From UBA3064 sp016868095 (GTDB taxonomy: Bacteria > Pseudomonadota > Gammaproteobacteria > Burkholderiales > Burkholderiaceae_E), in contig JBEDEM010000063.1 in NCBI GenBank assembly GCA_041175665.1, positions 1 to 34,148 of the forward strand: a stretch of DNA of 34,148 nt, read 5' to 3'. The notes beneath the pieces were generated by a model. The model was not told where the DNA came from. It made no database searches and saw only the letters and a program-made list of their open reading frames with translations. A program made the translations under genes and the position numbers. How positions within the stretch are numbered: position 1 is the stretch's first letter; each line of letters starts with the position of its first letter. Shown here one piece after another: positions 17,589 through 28,100 of the stretch.

Positions 17589-17969
17589 ATGGATATAAGA
17601 AAACTTCAGCGGGTCATCGTCGATGCGCTTGAGGATGTAAAGGCACAAGATATTAAAGTCTATAACACCAGTGCTCAAAGCGATCTATTTGATAGGGTCG
17701 TGATCGCGAGCGGCACCTCGAACCGCCAGACGAAAGCACTCGCATGGCGGGTTGCACAACAGGTCAAAGCCGCTGGAGGCGAAATTCTTGCCGTCGAAGG
17801 CGAGGCAACTGGCGAATGGGTCTTGGTCGATGCGGGCGATGCCGTCGTGCACATTATGCAACCCGCAATACGCAGCTATTACCGGCTTGAAGAAATTTGG
17901 GGTGACAAACCGGTCCGTATGAAACTTGGCACAACGGCAAGCCGGCGTGCCAAGGAAGACGACGCTTAG
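17589..17969 (+). CDS. rsfS: Ribosome silencing factor RsfS
   Basis: RsfS binds ribosomal protein uL14 and blocks subunit joining during starvation. The 126-residue protein shows the family pattern: an N-terminal helix, then VYNTSAQSDLFDRVVIASGTSNRQTKALAWRV, EGEATGEWVLVDAGDAVVHIMQPAIRSYYRLEEIWGD, and a short basic tail. AAGGA lies about five bases upstream of the ATG. It follows nadD by nine bases and precedes rlmH, the common order in betaproteobacteria. Confidence 0.97.
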   Translation: MDIRKLQRVIVDALEDVKAQDIKVYNTSAQSDLFDRVVIASGTSNRQTKALAWRVAQQVKAAGGEILAVEGEATGEWVLVDAGDAVVHIMQPAIRSYYRLEEIWGDKPVRMKLGTTASRRAKEDDA

Positions 17970-18046
17970 CGAATCTCATGGCTTGCCAGCTAATCGCTTG
18001 ATGACTACCGCCACCATGCCGACATGTGTTGTCCGCTGATTAGCCG

Positions 18047-18520
18047 ATGCGCAGTCTTGTATTAACGGTAGGGCATAAACCTGCCTCTTGGATCGATGAG
18101 GCATGTAAACAATACAGCGAGCGCTTACCCAAGGAGTGGCAAATCCAATGGCGCGAACTTCGCGCCGAGCCTCGTAAATCAAATAGCTCGACGCTCCAAT
18201 GTATGCAACAAGAGGCTCAGCGTATCGAAGCCTCGCTTCAGACTGGCAAATTTTTGCTGGTCGCACTTGATGAACGAGGCCGCAGTCTTACTTCGGTTGA
18301 GTTTGCCGCGCAATGCAAACAATGGCACGAACAAGCCGAAGAGCCAGCCTTTGTGATTGGCGGCGCAGATGGCTTGCATCCCAGCATCCGCGATAAAGCC
18401 CGATTCATCTTAAGGCTCTCCCATATGACCTTGCCGCACGGCCTTGTAAAAGTACTAATTGCCGAGCAATTGTTTCGCGCATGGTCTATTCTTCAACAAC
18501 ACCCCTACCATCGCGCCTAA
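18047..18520 (+). CDS. rlmH: 23S rRNA pseudouridine-1915 N3-methyltransferase
   Basis: RlmH, a SPOUT-class enzyme, methylates pseudouridine 1915 of 23S rRNA using S-adenosylmethionine, acting on assembled 70S ribosomes. At 157 residues it has normal length. The SAM-binding knot is visible in LLVALDERGRSLTSVEFA, FVIGGADGLHP and LSHMTLPHGLVKVLIAEQLFRAWSI, and it ends HPYHRA as the family does. The 77 bases before it hold no other gene and no clear signal. Confidence 0.97.
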   Translation: MRSLVLTVGHKPASWIDEACKQYSERLPKEWQIQWRELRAEPRKSNSSTLQCMQQEAQRIEASLQTGKFLLVALDERGRSLTSVEFAAQCKQWHEQAEEPAFVIGGADGLHPSIRDKARFILRLSHMTLPHGLVKVLIAEQLFRAWSILQQHPYHRA

Positions 18521-18528
18521 GAAAGCCT

Positions 18529-19125
18529 GTGACTGCCCTTCCGATTTATCTCGCATCAAAAAGTCCAAGAAGGCTTGAATTGCTACAATTTTTGCCGGTT
18601 TCGGTGGCATTGCTTTTGCCACAAGACGATGAAGACGCAGAAGCTCTCGAAGCAAATCGCGACAGCGAATCACCAAGCGATTACGTCAAACGCGTTGTCG
18701 ATGCAAAAGCACTTGCCGCGCTTGCGCGTATGAAGGCGCAGTCTCTGCCGAAACGGCCTATCTTAGTTGCTGACACCACGGTTGCCCTCGGTGGTCGGAT
18801 TCTCGGAAAGCCCAAAGACGCCGATGAAGCCATCAGCATGCTACAAGATTTATCCGGACGACGGCATCGCGTGATTACTTCGGTGGCTTGTGTAAAAACC
18901 TCAGAGCGTATTGTTATGCGCACTGAAGTCGCCAAGGTGTGGTTCGCTCGTCTTCGTGACCATGAGATTCGTGCCTACGTCGCAAGCGGTGACCCGATGG
19001 ATAAAGCAGGGGCTTATGGCATTCAGGGACAGGCGGGAAGCTTTGTAAGACGAATCGAAGGGACGCAAAGTGGGATCATGGGTCTGCCCTTGTATCTCAC
19101 GGCCAAGGTTTTGGGACTGCGCTAG
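18529..19125 (+). CDS. maf: Maf-type nucleoside triphosphate pyrophosphatase
   Basis: Maf proteins hydrolyse non-canonical or modified nucleoside triphosphates to monophosphates. The N-terminal signature LASKSPRRLELL is present, then RPILVADTTVALGGRILGKPKD, which holds the catalytic Asp, and a C-terminal PMDKAGAYGIQG plus GLPLYLTAKVL. GTG 18529, eight bases after the rlmH stop with a purine-rich AAGAAAG before it, gives 198 residues and is preferred. ATG 18481 would overlap rlmH and add 16 residues unlike the family. Which Maf subfamily (m7GTP or dTTP/UTP) it belongs to is not settled. Confidence 0.93.
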   Translation: MTALPIYLASKSPRRLELLQFLPVSVALLLPQDDEDAEALEANRDSESPSDYVKRVVDAKALAALARMKAQSLPKRPILVADTTVALGGRILGKPKDADEAISMLQDLSGRRHRVITSVACVKTSERIVMRTEVAKVWFARLRDHEIRAYVASGDPMDKAGAYGIQGQAGSFVRRIEGTQSGIMGLPLYLTAKVLGLR

Positions 19126-19128
19126 ACG

Positions 19129-20575
19129 ATGCTTGAAGAACTCCTGATTCATGCCTGTTCGCACGAGACACGAGTCGCCCTGGTGCGGCAAGGCGCCGTG
19201 CAAGAAGTATTCATCGAGCGCGCCGTTACAAGAGGCCTTGTTGGCAATATTTATCTCGGCAAGGTCAACCGAGTCTTGCCAGGTATGCAATCTGCATTTA
19301 TTGATATCGGTCTAGAACGTGCAGCGTTCTTACATGTTGCCGATCTCTGGCAGGCACGTCAGCTCGGTGCGAGGCAAGAGCAGCGTGATGAACAACGATT
19401 AAGCGCGATACAAATCGAAAAAACGCTTTTTGTGGGGCAACCGCTTTTGGTCCAGGTGATAAAGGATCCGCTTGGCACAAAAGGCGCCCGACTCTCTACC
19501 CAAATAAGTATTGCCGGGCGACTCCTTGTATATCTGCCGCAGTCAAAGCATATTGGCATCTCGACCCGCATCGATCAGGAAAGCGATCGCGAGGGTTTGC
19601 GTCAGCGTATTCTTAACCTGATGCCAGCTGAAGAACGCGCTGGCTTTATCGTCCGCACTTCGGCCGAGCAAGCAGACGACGAAGCCCTGGCTATCGATAT
19701 CGCTTACCTTAGGCAGCGCTGGCAGGAAATACTAGGTTTGAGTCAACAGCTGCCTGCAAGCTCGCTGCTTTATCAGGAGTTAAGCCTTAGCGAACGCTGT
19801 CTGCGCGATGTGGTCGGCGAATCGACAGCAAGCGTTCGCGTGGATCAGCCAAGCGAGCTCGAGCATTTGAGTCGCTTTGCGCGCGCCTACATGCCTGGCG
19901 TGGAGGAAAAAATTCGCTTGTATCGCGGTGATAGACCAATTTTTGATTTATATAACATTGAAGCAGAGATCGAGCGTGCACTTGCCCGGCGAGTTGATCT
20001 GAAATCAGGTGGCTACCTGATGATCGATCAGACTGAGGCATTAACAACCGTTGATGTCAACACCGGAGGCTATGTCGGTGGAAAGAATTTTGACGATACA
20101 GTTTTCAAGACTAATATGGAAGCAGCCCATGCCATTGCCAGGCAGCTTCGCCTGCGCAACCTGGGTGGCATTATCGGAGGCTGTGCTGCATGAGTTAAGA
20201 AAAGCGCTAGCTAGCGATCGAACCCGTAGTTCGGTGCTTGGCTTCACAGGGCTAGGTCTTGTTGAAATGACACGTAAACGTACCCGGGAGTCGCTTGCCC
20301 ATGTGCTGCGCGAAGCCTGTCCGATGTGTGAGGGCAAAGGTGAAGTAAAAACAGCCCGCAGCGTTTGTTATGAAATTTTAAGAGAAATCCGACGCGAGGC
20401 CAGCCAGTTCGATCCAAAAGGCTTTCGCATCATCGCCAACCCCCAGGTCATCGATCTATTTCTTGATGAAGAGTCGGCAACGCTAGCCTGCCTTAGCGAG
20501 GACATCGGAAAGCCGGTTTCACTGGCCGTGGAGGCGAGCTATAGCCAAGAGCACTACGATATTGTGCTGAGCTAG
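19129..20575 (+). pseudogene. rng: Ribonuclease G, broken by a small internal deletion and frameshift
   Basis: RNase G cleaves AU-rich single-stranded RNA and matures the 16S rRNA 5' end. The first frame (19129-20193) covers the S1-like region and nuclease domain up to RLRNLGGII, with the first catalytic Asp in ALTTVDVNTGGY. It then reads a foreign tail (GGCAA) to a stop at 20191. The second frame resumes at EAVLHELRKALASDRTR and continues to LGLVEMTRKRTRESL, the Zn-link CPMCEGKG and a normal end at 20575. Compared with E. coli RNase G/E, about 15 codons should lie between GGII and VLH, but only seven bases are present. That implies loss of about 38 bases, which matches the frame change and removes the second catalytic Asp (DFID). 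It may be real or an assembly collapse. Confidence 0.9.
20174..20182 (+). other. Deletion junction in rng
   Basis: The first frame loses family similarity after the codon ending at 20175, and the second gains it from GAG at 20177. The missing stretch would contain the conserved DFID motif. Confidence 0.75.
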
Positions 20576-20606
20576 GCTACTTACTCGCCCACGATCGAAT
20601 GATCGC

Positions 20607-21197
20607 TTACTTCGAAGAAGACTTATCGCGCGGAACACGACCTAATAAATAGAACTCTGGGTTGGGCATCATGCCCGACAGATTAGCCATCCGATTGCTC
20701 AACGCAAAAAAGGCTGCAATGGCTCCAATATCCCAAGCATCTTCGTCATTGAGTCCATGCTCATGAAGCATTTCGAAATCGAGATCTTCAAGGGTATCGG
20801 ATTCAAAAGCGACCTTCATCGCGAAGTCAAGAATGGCTCGTTGCCGCGGGGTGATGTCGGCTTTGCGATGGTTGATCGCAATTTGGTCGGCAAGAAGCGG
20901 CTTTTTCTCAAAAATTCTCAATAAGGCGCCATGTGCGACCACGCAATACAAGCACTGATTAGCAGCACTTGTAGCCACCACAATCATTTCGCGTTCGCCC
21001 TTCGAGAGATTGCCCTCCTTGAGCATCAAGGCATCGTGATACGCGAAAAAAGCACGAAACTCAGCAGGCCGCCTTGCCAGCTTTAGAAACACATGGGGCA
21101 CAAAGCCCGATTTCTCCTGCACCTTGAGCATCATGTCGCGGATGTCGGCAGGTACTGAGTCGAGGGTAGGTAAAGGAAATCGTTCAGACATAGTCAC
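20607..21197 (-). CDS. AhpD-like peroxidase-related protein (carboxymuconolactone decarboxylase family)
   Basis: This 196-residue protein has the AhpD-like fold signature ERE-MIVVATSAANQCLYCVVAHG, with the redox Cys pair at 82 and 85 and the proton-relay His at 89. The N-terminal PADIRDMMLKVQEKSGFVPHVFLKLARRPAEFRAF and the C-terminal ALSNRMANLSGMMPNPEFYLLGR match the peroxidase-related subgroup rather than true carboxymuconolactone decarboxylases. It may reduce peroxides using a thiol donor; the physiological partner is unknown. Its start overlaps the glycosyltransferase stop by four bases, so it is the last gene of the lipopolysaccharide run. It is convergent with rng, with a small CGATC/GATCG hairpin between them but no T-run. 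Confidence 0.93.
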   Translation of the reverse strand: MTMSERFPLPTLDSVPADIRDMMLKVQEKSGFVPHVFLKLARRPAEFRAFFAYHDALMLKEGNLSKGEREMIVVATSAANQCLYCVVAHGALLRIFEKKPLLADQIAINHRKADITPRQRAILDFAMKVAFESDTLEDLDFEMLHEHGLNDEDAWDIGAIAAFFALSNRMANLSGMMPNPEFYLLGRVPRDKSSSK

Positions 21198-22027
21198 TTC
21201 TCCAAAGTAGATTGCGTTGATATAGGCTCAGCTGCAAGGCTGTAGCGCAAATAAGTACCCCAGGCGTTGGCAAGGGCGAGCCTTAAGCCGTTATAACCAT
21301 CAAGACAGCCCAAACGAAACACAAAACCCCGCGTGAAGGTCCAAATCGCATGCAAGACACCGTGCACAGGACCCACCGAGCCTCGCGATCGCATACGCGC
21401 CACGCTCAGTTCGGCGTAGAGCCGAGCCTTGGACATTGCATCGGCCCAGTCCTGGATCGACTGATGCAACATAAGGCCAGACAATTCGCCCACCGACCCT
21501 CGGACCTGCACCGACTCATGAACCGCGAGTTCTGAAAATCGCCCGCAGTCGCGGCGAAAAAGTCGAAGCACCTTATCTCTGCGCCAATCACCAAAGCGCA
21601 TATATTGACCTGCAAAACTGGATCGCCGCCTAAAGCGGTAAGCACTCATGATGGCGTGCGCTTGGACTTGCCCCTTGTCTTCATGGATATCGCCCGTTGC
21701 CCTATCGCGATGGGCACCCCCATGAATGTCCAAACCAATAACCCGACTGATCTCGGCACGTAAGCTCGCATCGAATTGTTCGTCGGCATCGACCGACAAA
21801 ACCCAATGACCTTGGGCAAGATCAAGCGCACGATTTTTTTGAGGGCCAAATCCAGGCCAATCGGTTTGCAATAATTTAGCGCCGAATCGCTTGCAAATCG
21901 CTTGGGTTCCATCGGTTGAACCAGAATCGACAACGATCAACTCATCGTGGTCTGGGAGTGACCGAAGACATTGTTCGATCAACTCAGCCTCGTTGAGCGT
22001 GATGATAATCACTGAGAGGCGAATCAA
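21194..22027 (-). CDS. Family 2 glycosyltransferase, lipopolysaccharide core type
   Basis: This 277-residue GT-A enzyme begins LSVIIITLNEAELIEQCLRSL and then ELIVVDSGSTDGTQAI. The metal-binding DAD motif (80-82) is in SVDADEQF. The segments YRFRRRSSFAGQYMRFGDW and RLFRRDCGRFSELAVHES resemble WaaE/LgtF-type glucosyltransferases that add a sugar to inner-core heptose. A hydrophobic stretch near 235 could touch the membrane. It sits between waaL and the AhpD-like gene with four-base overlaps on both sides, placing it firmly in the lipopolysaccharide operon. The exact sugar and acceptor are not determined. Confidence 0.92.
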   Translation of the reverse strand: MIRLSVIIITLNEAELIEQCLRSLPDHDELIVVDSGSTDGTQAICKRFGAKLLQTDWPGFGPQKNRALDLAQGHWVLSVDADEQFDASLRAEISRVIGLDIHGGAHRDRATGDIHEDKGQVQAHAIMSAYRFRRRSSFAGQYMRFGDWRRDKVLRLFRRDCGRFSELAVHESVQVRGSVGELSGLMLHQSIQDWADAMSKARLYAELSVARMRSRGSVGPVHGVLHAIWTFTRGFVFRLGCLDGYNGLRLALANAWGTYLRYSLAAEPISTQSTLEK

Positions 22028-23292
22028 GGCTTCGTCCTTCCCTGCCTGCGCTCACGTCTTGCGCGGGGTTGAAGCTTTTGCGGTTCGGCGTTTGCTAATG
22101 CCGATTCGGGCTTGGCCTGATTCGGTGCGCGCAAGCCTGAAAGACATAGCAGCATCAGTATCAGGAATAAGCGTGATGCTGCACCATCATGTGTCCAAGT
22201 GTTGAACACACTACCAGCGACAAAGCTTACAAGTAAGATCCGAAAAGCAACCGCTTCAAATCCTGTAAGCCAGGCTGCCGCTTGCCAAAGTGCTGCCAAA
22301 AGCCCAAGGAATAAAAATAAGCCAATTAGTCCCTGCTCGACTGCAATGAGCAGGTAACTGCTATGAGGATTAGCACTGCTTGCGGGTCCCTGAACCTGGG
22401 GTTGCAAACCGCGATAAACCTCCGACCAACTACCGATACCATGACCGATTAAGGGCCGGTCACGGATTGCTAAGAGCGAGGCTCGCCAATAAACAGCACG
22501 CAATCCTTCACTGGTTTGTTGAGCTTGGGTTTGTTGCGCAGCTCCGTATCGATCGAAGTCAAGCGCGTCAGCGAATCGGGCTTGCAAGGCTGGGTTGAGC
22601 GTGAATGCCGCTAAAGCTAGCGCACCTGACGCAGCAAGAATAGGCAGACGCCAAGGCTTAAGTGCAGCCGCGTACCAAAAGGCAACCGCAAGGCCTAATG
22701 CAAAGACCAAAAAGCCGGTTCGATTACCAATAATTAATAGCGGCAATCCAAGGGCAATTGCACAAACCCAACGCCAGCGACCCTCTAGCCAAACCAGCGA
22801 TAACAGCGCAGCAAAGGCCAACATCCAAGTCGCCTGAATATTGCCATGGGGTATGCGCTTGTTCATGCACTCATAAGCATGCGGATATGGGGTCCAATCC
22901 ACCGCACAATCAATACCGACGTAAATCGCCCAAACTGCAACAATTAATTGAACGGCGATAAAAGCACGCCAAATACCGTGCCGGACGTCATCGGTCATCA
23001 TGAATCCTGCTGCCGGAATCAAAATGAGCCAGCGCGACCAATCGGAAAGCGCAAGCAAAGGGCTGACGGCCTCTGACCATGCAAGCGTGACCAAACCCCA
23101 AACGAGGAAGAGCATCGCCGATAACAACAAGGGAAGTCGCGAAAAGCGCTGCTTCACAAGTGCAGGCTCAAGTGAAGCCAGACTTATAAGAAGCGTCACC
23201 GCAAACCCAAGTGATAAGCCGGCAATTCCAAAGCTGCCCATACAAATGGTGATCAGCAGACAAGACCCCCAGACACGACGCGCCAGATTCAT
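22024..23292 (-). CDS. waaL: O-antigen ligase family membrane protein
   Basis: This 422-residue polytopic protein has about ten to twelve hydrophobic segments and a large periplasmic loop before the conserved NPHSSYLLIAVEQGLIGL. That motif contains the His characteristic of O-antigen ligases (Wzy_C domain), which join O-antigen to lipid A-core on the periplasmic face. GNRTGFLVF provides the conserved Arg region, and RDRPLIGHGIGSW is another family marker. A basic C-terminal tail of about 35 residues is cytoplasmic. It lies 28 bases after msbA with an AAGGGAAG stretch before its ATG. It could instead ligate another polymer, since no O-antigen polymerase is in view. Confidence 0.9.
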   Translation of the reverse strand: MNLARRVWGSCLLITICMGSFGIAGLSLGFAVTLLISLASLEPALVKQRFSRLPLLLSAMLFLVWGLVTLAWSEAVSPLLALSDWSRWLILIPAAGFMMTDDVRHGIWRAFIAVQLIVAVWAIYVGIDCAVDWTPYPHAYECMNKRIPHGNIQATWMLAFAALLSLVWLEGRWRWVCAIALGLPLLIIGNRTGFLVFALGLAVAFWYAAALKPWRLPILAASGALALAAFTLNPALQARFADALDFDRYGAAQQTQAQQTSEGLRAVYWRASLLAIRDRPLIGHGIGSWSEVYRGLQPQVQGPASSANPHSSYLLIAVEQGLIGLFLFLGLLAALWQAAAWLTGFEAVAFRILLVSFVAGSVFNTWTHDGAASRLFLILMLLCLSGLRAPNQAKPESALANAEPQKLQPRARRERRQGRTKP

Positions 23293-23320
23293 GCCCTACT
23301 TCCCTTCGCTTTCGTCTTCA

Positions 23321-25093
23321 TTAAGTCAGCTCACCCGCCTGGCAAAGTCTGGCGTACAGACCATCGCGTGCGAGCAAGCTCTCATGGTCTCCGCTTTCGA
23401 TAATCCGTCCGGCCTGCATCACAATGATTCTATCGGCATGAATGACCGTCGAAAGGCGGTGTGCAATGGTGAGCGTTGTACGCCCCTTCATCAAGGTTTC
23501 AAGCGCTATTTGAACCGCACGCTCAGACTCGGTATCAAGTGCCGAGGTTGCCTCATCCAATATAAGAATGGGAGCATTCTTCAAAAGCGCTCGGGCAATC
23601 GCAAGCCTTTGTCGTTGACCGCCTGATAATCGTGCGCCATTCTCGCCAATGAAACTATGGAGCCCTTGCGCTTGCGAATCGACCCAGTCGAGTAAATTCG
23701 CATGGCCAAGTGCCTCACGAATCGCCGCTTCGCTTGCACCGCGCTGCGCCCCATAGGCAACGTTTGCTGCAATGCTATCGTCAAAAAGCCTCACATCCTG
23801 GCTCACGATCGCAATCTGTTGTCGTAAGACTGATAGCGGTATCGTAGTGATATCGATATCATCGATTCGAATACATCCGTGCTGTGGGTGGTAAAGCCGA
23901 GGAATAAGGTTTACAAGGCTGGTTTTTCCGGAGCCCGATGGCCCAACCAAGGCAAGATGCTCGCCTGCTCGCAAGCTGAGGCTGATATCACGAAGCGCAG
24001 GCAAAGCAGCCCCTGGGTAACTGAGCTCAATACCTTCAAAACGCAAAGCACCTTGCAATCTGGCCGCCTGTGCCTTGCCCTGATCCTTCTCTCTGGGCTC
24101 ATCAATCAGTGCAAACACCGACTCGCAAGCGGTCAGCGTCGTTTGAATCGGGCCGCCAAGATTTGACAGGTTTCTCAATGGTGAAAGCAACATCAAAAGC
24201 GCAGTCACAAAGGATACGAAACTTCCCACCGAGGACGAGGCCTGACGCGATTGCTCCATCGCGACAACCAAGACCACCGAGACGGCAATAGCGGCGATCA
24301 CTTGGTTTGCGGGTGATCCGAGAGCGGCCATCGCTGAGAATCGTCGCGAAACCTGCCTCAGACGGTTGGTGACGAGTGCGAAACGCTCACGCTCCATGGG
24401 TTGTCCACCATCGACCTTAATAACCCGCTGAGCACCGATACTTTCATCAACGCGTTGAGTGAGTTCGCCCATGGCTTTCAAATGATCAGCGCTAAGACGT
24501 CGAAGCCTGCGGTTAATACTCACCATGGTGACAGCGATCGCAGGTCCCATCGCAAGCATGATGAGGGTTAACGACCAGTTAAGCCAAAAAAGCCAGGCTA
24601 AGAGCCCCAAGACCGTGATCGAGTCGCGCACCAAGATGCTGAGGCTTCTTGCACCTGCGCTCATCACCTGCGAGGCATCGTGGGTGAAGCGCGAAATCAA
24701 AGGGCCGCTGCTGCTTTGATCAAAGCGCAAGGCTGGCAGATGTAATAAGGTTTCGTACATATCGCGCCGCAAGTCAGCCAGTACATGCGACTCCACCCAA
24801 CCCATACCTGTTGAGGCGGCGACCACGCAAACTCCCCGAATCAGCATCAGGCCGATCACCGCAACAGGCACCTGCCACAAGTCGAGGTCGGCACCAGGCC
24901 CAAAGCCTCTATCAAGTCCAATCTTAAGCATCGCCGGAAGCAATGGCTCGGCAAGACCGGCAAGTGCCATGGCAAGCATCGATGCGCTCATAACCCATGC
25001 GTAGGGTCGAAGATAAGCCAACAGACGTCGCCACACAGCAGGGGCAGGACGCTTCGGCCCTTGCGACAGGTCCGGCGCTTGGGTCGTATTCAT
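23321..25093 (-). CDS. msbA: Lipid A export ABC transporter (permease-ATPase fusion)
   Basis: MsbA flips lipid A-core across the inner membrane as a homodimer. The 590-residue protein has an N-terminal six-helix domain with FDQSSSGPLISRFTHDA and the coupling region RVDESIGAQRVIKVDGG. The ATPase domain follows: Walker A GPSGSGKT near 385, signature LSGGQRQRLAIARALL near 484-500, Walker B ILILDEATSALD near 510, and the His switch IAHRLST. Its location between dnaE and waaL supports a lipopolysaccharide role over a drug-export one. Only seven bases separate it from dnaE. Confidence 0.95.
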   Translation of the reverse strand: MNTTQAPDLSQGPKRPAPAVWRRLLAYLRPYAWVMSASMLAMALAGLAEPLLPAMLKIGLDRGFGPGADLDLWQVPVAVIGLMLIRGVCVVAASTGMGWVESHVLADLRRDMYETLLHLPALRFDQSSSGPLISRFTHDASQVMSAGARSLSILVRDSITVLGLLAWLFWLNWSLTLIMLAMGPAIAVTMVSINRRLRRLSADHLKAMGELTQRVDESIGAQRVIKVDGGQPMERERFALVTNRLRQVSRRFSAMAALGSPANQVIAAIAVSVVLVVAMEQSRQASSSVGSFVSFVTALLMLLSPLRNLSNLGGPIQTTLTACESVFALIDEPREKDQGKAQAARLQGALRFEGIELSYPGAALPALRDISLSLRAGEHLALVGPSGSGKTSLVNLIPRLYHPQHGCIRIDDIDITTIPLSVLRQQIAIVSQDVRLFDDSIAANVAYGAQRGASEAAIREALGHANLLDWVDSQAQGLHSFIGENGARLSGGQRQRLAIARALLKNAPILILDEATSALDTESERAVQIALETLMKGRTTLTIAHRLSTVIHADRIIVMQAGRIIESGDHESLLARDGLYARLCQAGELT

Positions 25094-25100
25094 GAGACCG

Positions 25101-28100
25101 TCAGTTGTAGACCACTTCGGCCTGACTACCTTGAAATTCGCTTTGTATCAAAGCAAGCAAGGCATCATCGGGTCGAACCTTGCAATGCGGAGGCAACTTC
25201 AATTCACAGCTTGCGTTATTATTATGATAACGCACAACGACTGAACAGCCTTGCTGACCCTCGGGTGCGCTAAAAAGCGTAAGCGCCTTTTTTAAGCGAA
25301 TCGCATCGGCCTGACCATTGAGCTCCAGGCGCAAGGAGCGCGCAAACTCGGCCCGAGCGCCTGATAGATCAAGCATGCGATCAACAACCAACCGCTGCCC
25401 CCCACTGTAATCATCGCGGCTCACCTTGCCATAAACGATGAGCAAGTCATCGACCTTCAAGATCTGCCGATGCTTATCGATCGACTCGGCAAAAACTGCG
25501 GCCTCAAGCGTTGCACTTGAATCATCAAGGCTTATAAAAAGCATTTTCCCGCGACGGGTCATTTGTGTTCGCAGGGCCGTGACAATACCAGCCACCCACT
25601 GACCCTGGGGTGCGGGGTGGATCTGCGCCAGCGGGGTTTTCGCAAAACGACGCACTTCGCTGGCGTAGGCATGAAATAAGTGCCCAGACAAAAAGAACCC
25701 TAATGCAAGCTTTTCTTCTTGGAGTCTTTGACGTTCGCTCCAGCTTGGGACTTTGACATAGTGCATCTCAGTGGACTGGTCGGGCTCTTGACCAAAGGCC
25801 TCGGCAAACAAGCTTTCCTGTCCAAGGCTTGCAAGCGATTTTTCAGCCTCGTCGATGGCAAGTCCCACCGAGGCAAGCGCTCGAGCGCGATCATGTTCAA
25901 TCTCATCGAGCGCGCCGGCACGAATCATGGCTTCGAGCGTGCGTCGATTCACAATTCGCCTGTCCACCCGCTTGCATAAATCGAATAAATGCTTAAAGCG
26001 ACCCTGGCTGCGCGCCGCAAGTAAGTGCTTGACTGCTGCCTCCCCTGCACCCTTTACCGCGCCAAGCCCATAGCGAATCGCAGCCTTTCCCGCCTCATAC
26101 ACAGGCTCAAAACGCCAAGCCGAGGCATGGACGTCAGGGGCAAGCAATTGAACACCGTTATGCTTTGTGTCAGATACAAATAATTGAACCTTATCGGTAT
26201 CGTCCATATCGGAAGAAAGCGTGGCTGCCATGAACTCGGCAGGATAGTGAGCCTTTAGCCAAGCCGTCTGATAAGTGACCACGGCATATGCTGCGGTGTG
26301 GGACTTATTAAAACCATACTCTGCAAACATCGCCATCAAATCGAAAAGTTTGTTTGCAAGCTCAAGTGCATAGCCCTTGTTGATGGCACCCTTAACAAAA
26401 ATGTCGCGATGCTGAGCCATCTCTTCAGGCTTTTTCTTACCCATGGCGCGGCGTAAGAGATCGGCACCGCCTAAGGTATAGCCGCCGATGATTTGTGCGA
26501 TCTGCATTACCTGCTCTTGATAAACAATGACCCCGTAAGTGGGTTCAAGACAGGCTTTTAAATCGGGATGAAAATAATCAATGCTTTGAACACCTTTTTT
26601 TCGCAAAATAAAGTCATCGACCATGCCCGAACCGAGCGGTCCGGGTCGATAAAGCGCTAAGACCGCAATGATGTCTTCGAAACGATCGGGTTCAAGCTTT
26701 TTCAATAGCTTTTTCATCCCCTCGCTTTCGAGTTGGAATATGGCAGTGGTGTTGGCTTGCCTGAGCACTTGATAAGCAGCGGGGTCGCTAAAGCCCTTAG
26801 TCGCCTGCTCAAGTTGAAAATCAGGATGACGCCGCCTGATGTATTCGATAGCGGTTTCAATAATGGTGAGGTTGCGTAAACCTAAAAAGTCAAACTTAAC
26901 CAAGCCAACCGCTTCAACATCATCCTTGTCGAATTGACTGATCACTGCGGATTCATCGCCGGGCTGACGGTATAGGGGACAGAAGTCAGTGAGCTGACCT
27001 GGTGCGATTAATACACCGCCAGCGTGCATCCCAACATTACGGGTGATGTCTTCAAGCGGTTCTGCAAGCGCGAGAATTTCACGTACTTCTTCCTCGTCTT
27101 GTTCGCGCTGCTTAAGCAGCGGTTCGGCCTCTTTGGCCTTTGCAAGCGATAAGGGCTTATTCTGAACGACTGGTATTAGTTTTGATAATTGATCACAAAA
27201 ATTGTAGCCAATATCCAGGACTCGCCCGACGTCCCTGATTACAGCCTTCGATGCCATGGTGCCAAAGGTTGCAATCTGAGAAACAGCATCACTGCCGTAT
27301 CGCTTGCGCACGTAATCGATCACCAATGAACGTTTGTCCTGACAAAAATCGATATCAAAGTCAGGCATCGAAACCCGTTCAGGATTCAGAAAACGCTCAA
27401 AAAGTAAGGCATAAGGAATCGGATCCAAATCAGTGATGCCAAGTGCAAACGCTACTAGAGAACCAGCGCCCGAACCGCGCCCAGGTCCAACAGGAACCTG
27501 ATGAGCTTTAGCCCAATTAATAAAATCTGCAACGATTAAGAAATAACCAGAAAAACCCATTTGAACGATGGTGTCACACTCATATCGCAATCGCTCCTGA
27601 TAGGAGGGGCGATGGGTATTGCGCTCACCTTCATCGGGGAAACATTGCTTTAGACGATCCTCTAGGCCGTGAGCGGCCTGTTCGCGCATGAAATCGTCGA
27701 TCGTATAGCCGCTCGGTGTTGGAAAGTCGGGCAGATAAGCCTTGCCAAGCGTCATATTTAAACAGCAACGCTTGGCGATGCTGACCGCATTTGCAAGCGC
27801 TGAGGGTAAGTCAGCAAAACGCTGATGCATCTCCGACTGGGTTAAAAAGTATTGCGATTCGGTGAAGTTGCGCGGCCTGCGTGGATTGGCAAGCATTTCG
27901 CCCTCGGCAATACAAACCCTTGCCTCGTGGGCCCTGTAAGCATCGCGCTCAATAAATTGCACCGGATGTGTGGCCACCAGCGGTAGTTGGGTTGCCAGCG
28001 CCAAGTGGGCGCAATCACGGACATAGGCCTCGTCGCCCTCGCCATCGCGCCGCCAGACTTCAAGAAAAAAACATTCGGGATCAAAAAGCGCTGCCCAGGA

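Noticed and set aside
20592..20605. CGATC-GAAT-GATCG hairpin between rng and the AhpD-like gene as a terminator
   Set aside because: The stem is only five base pairs and no T-run follows on either strand.
23000..23626. 208-codon plus-strand frame over waaL and msbA
   Set aside because: It lies opposite two well-conserved genes, including the msbA ATPase motifs, and its sequence has no recognisable domain.
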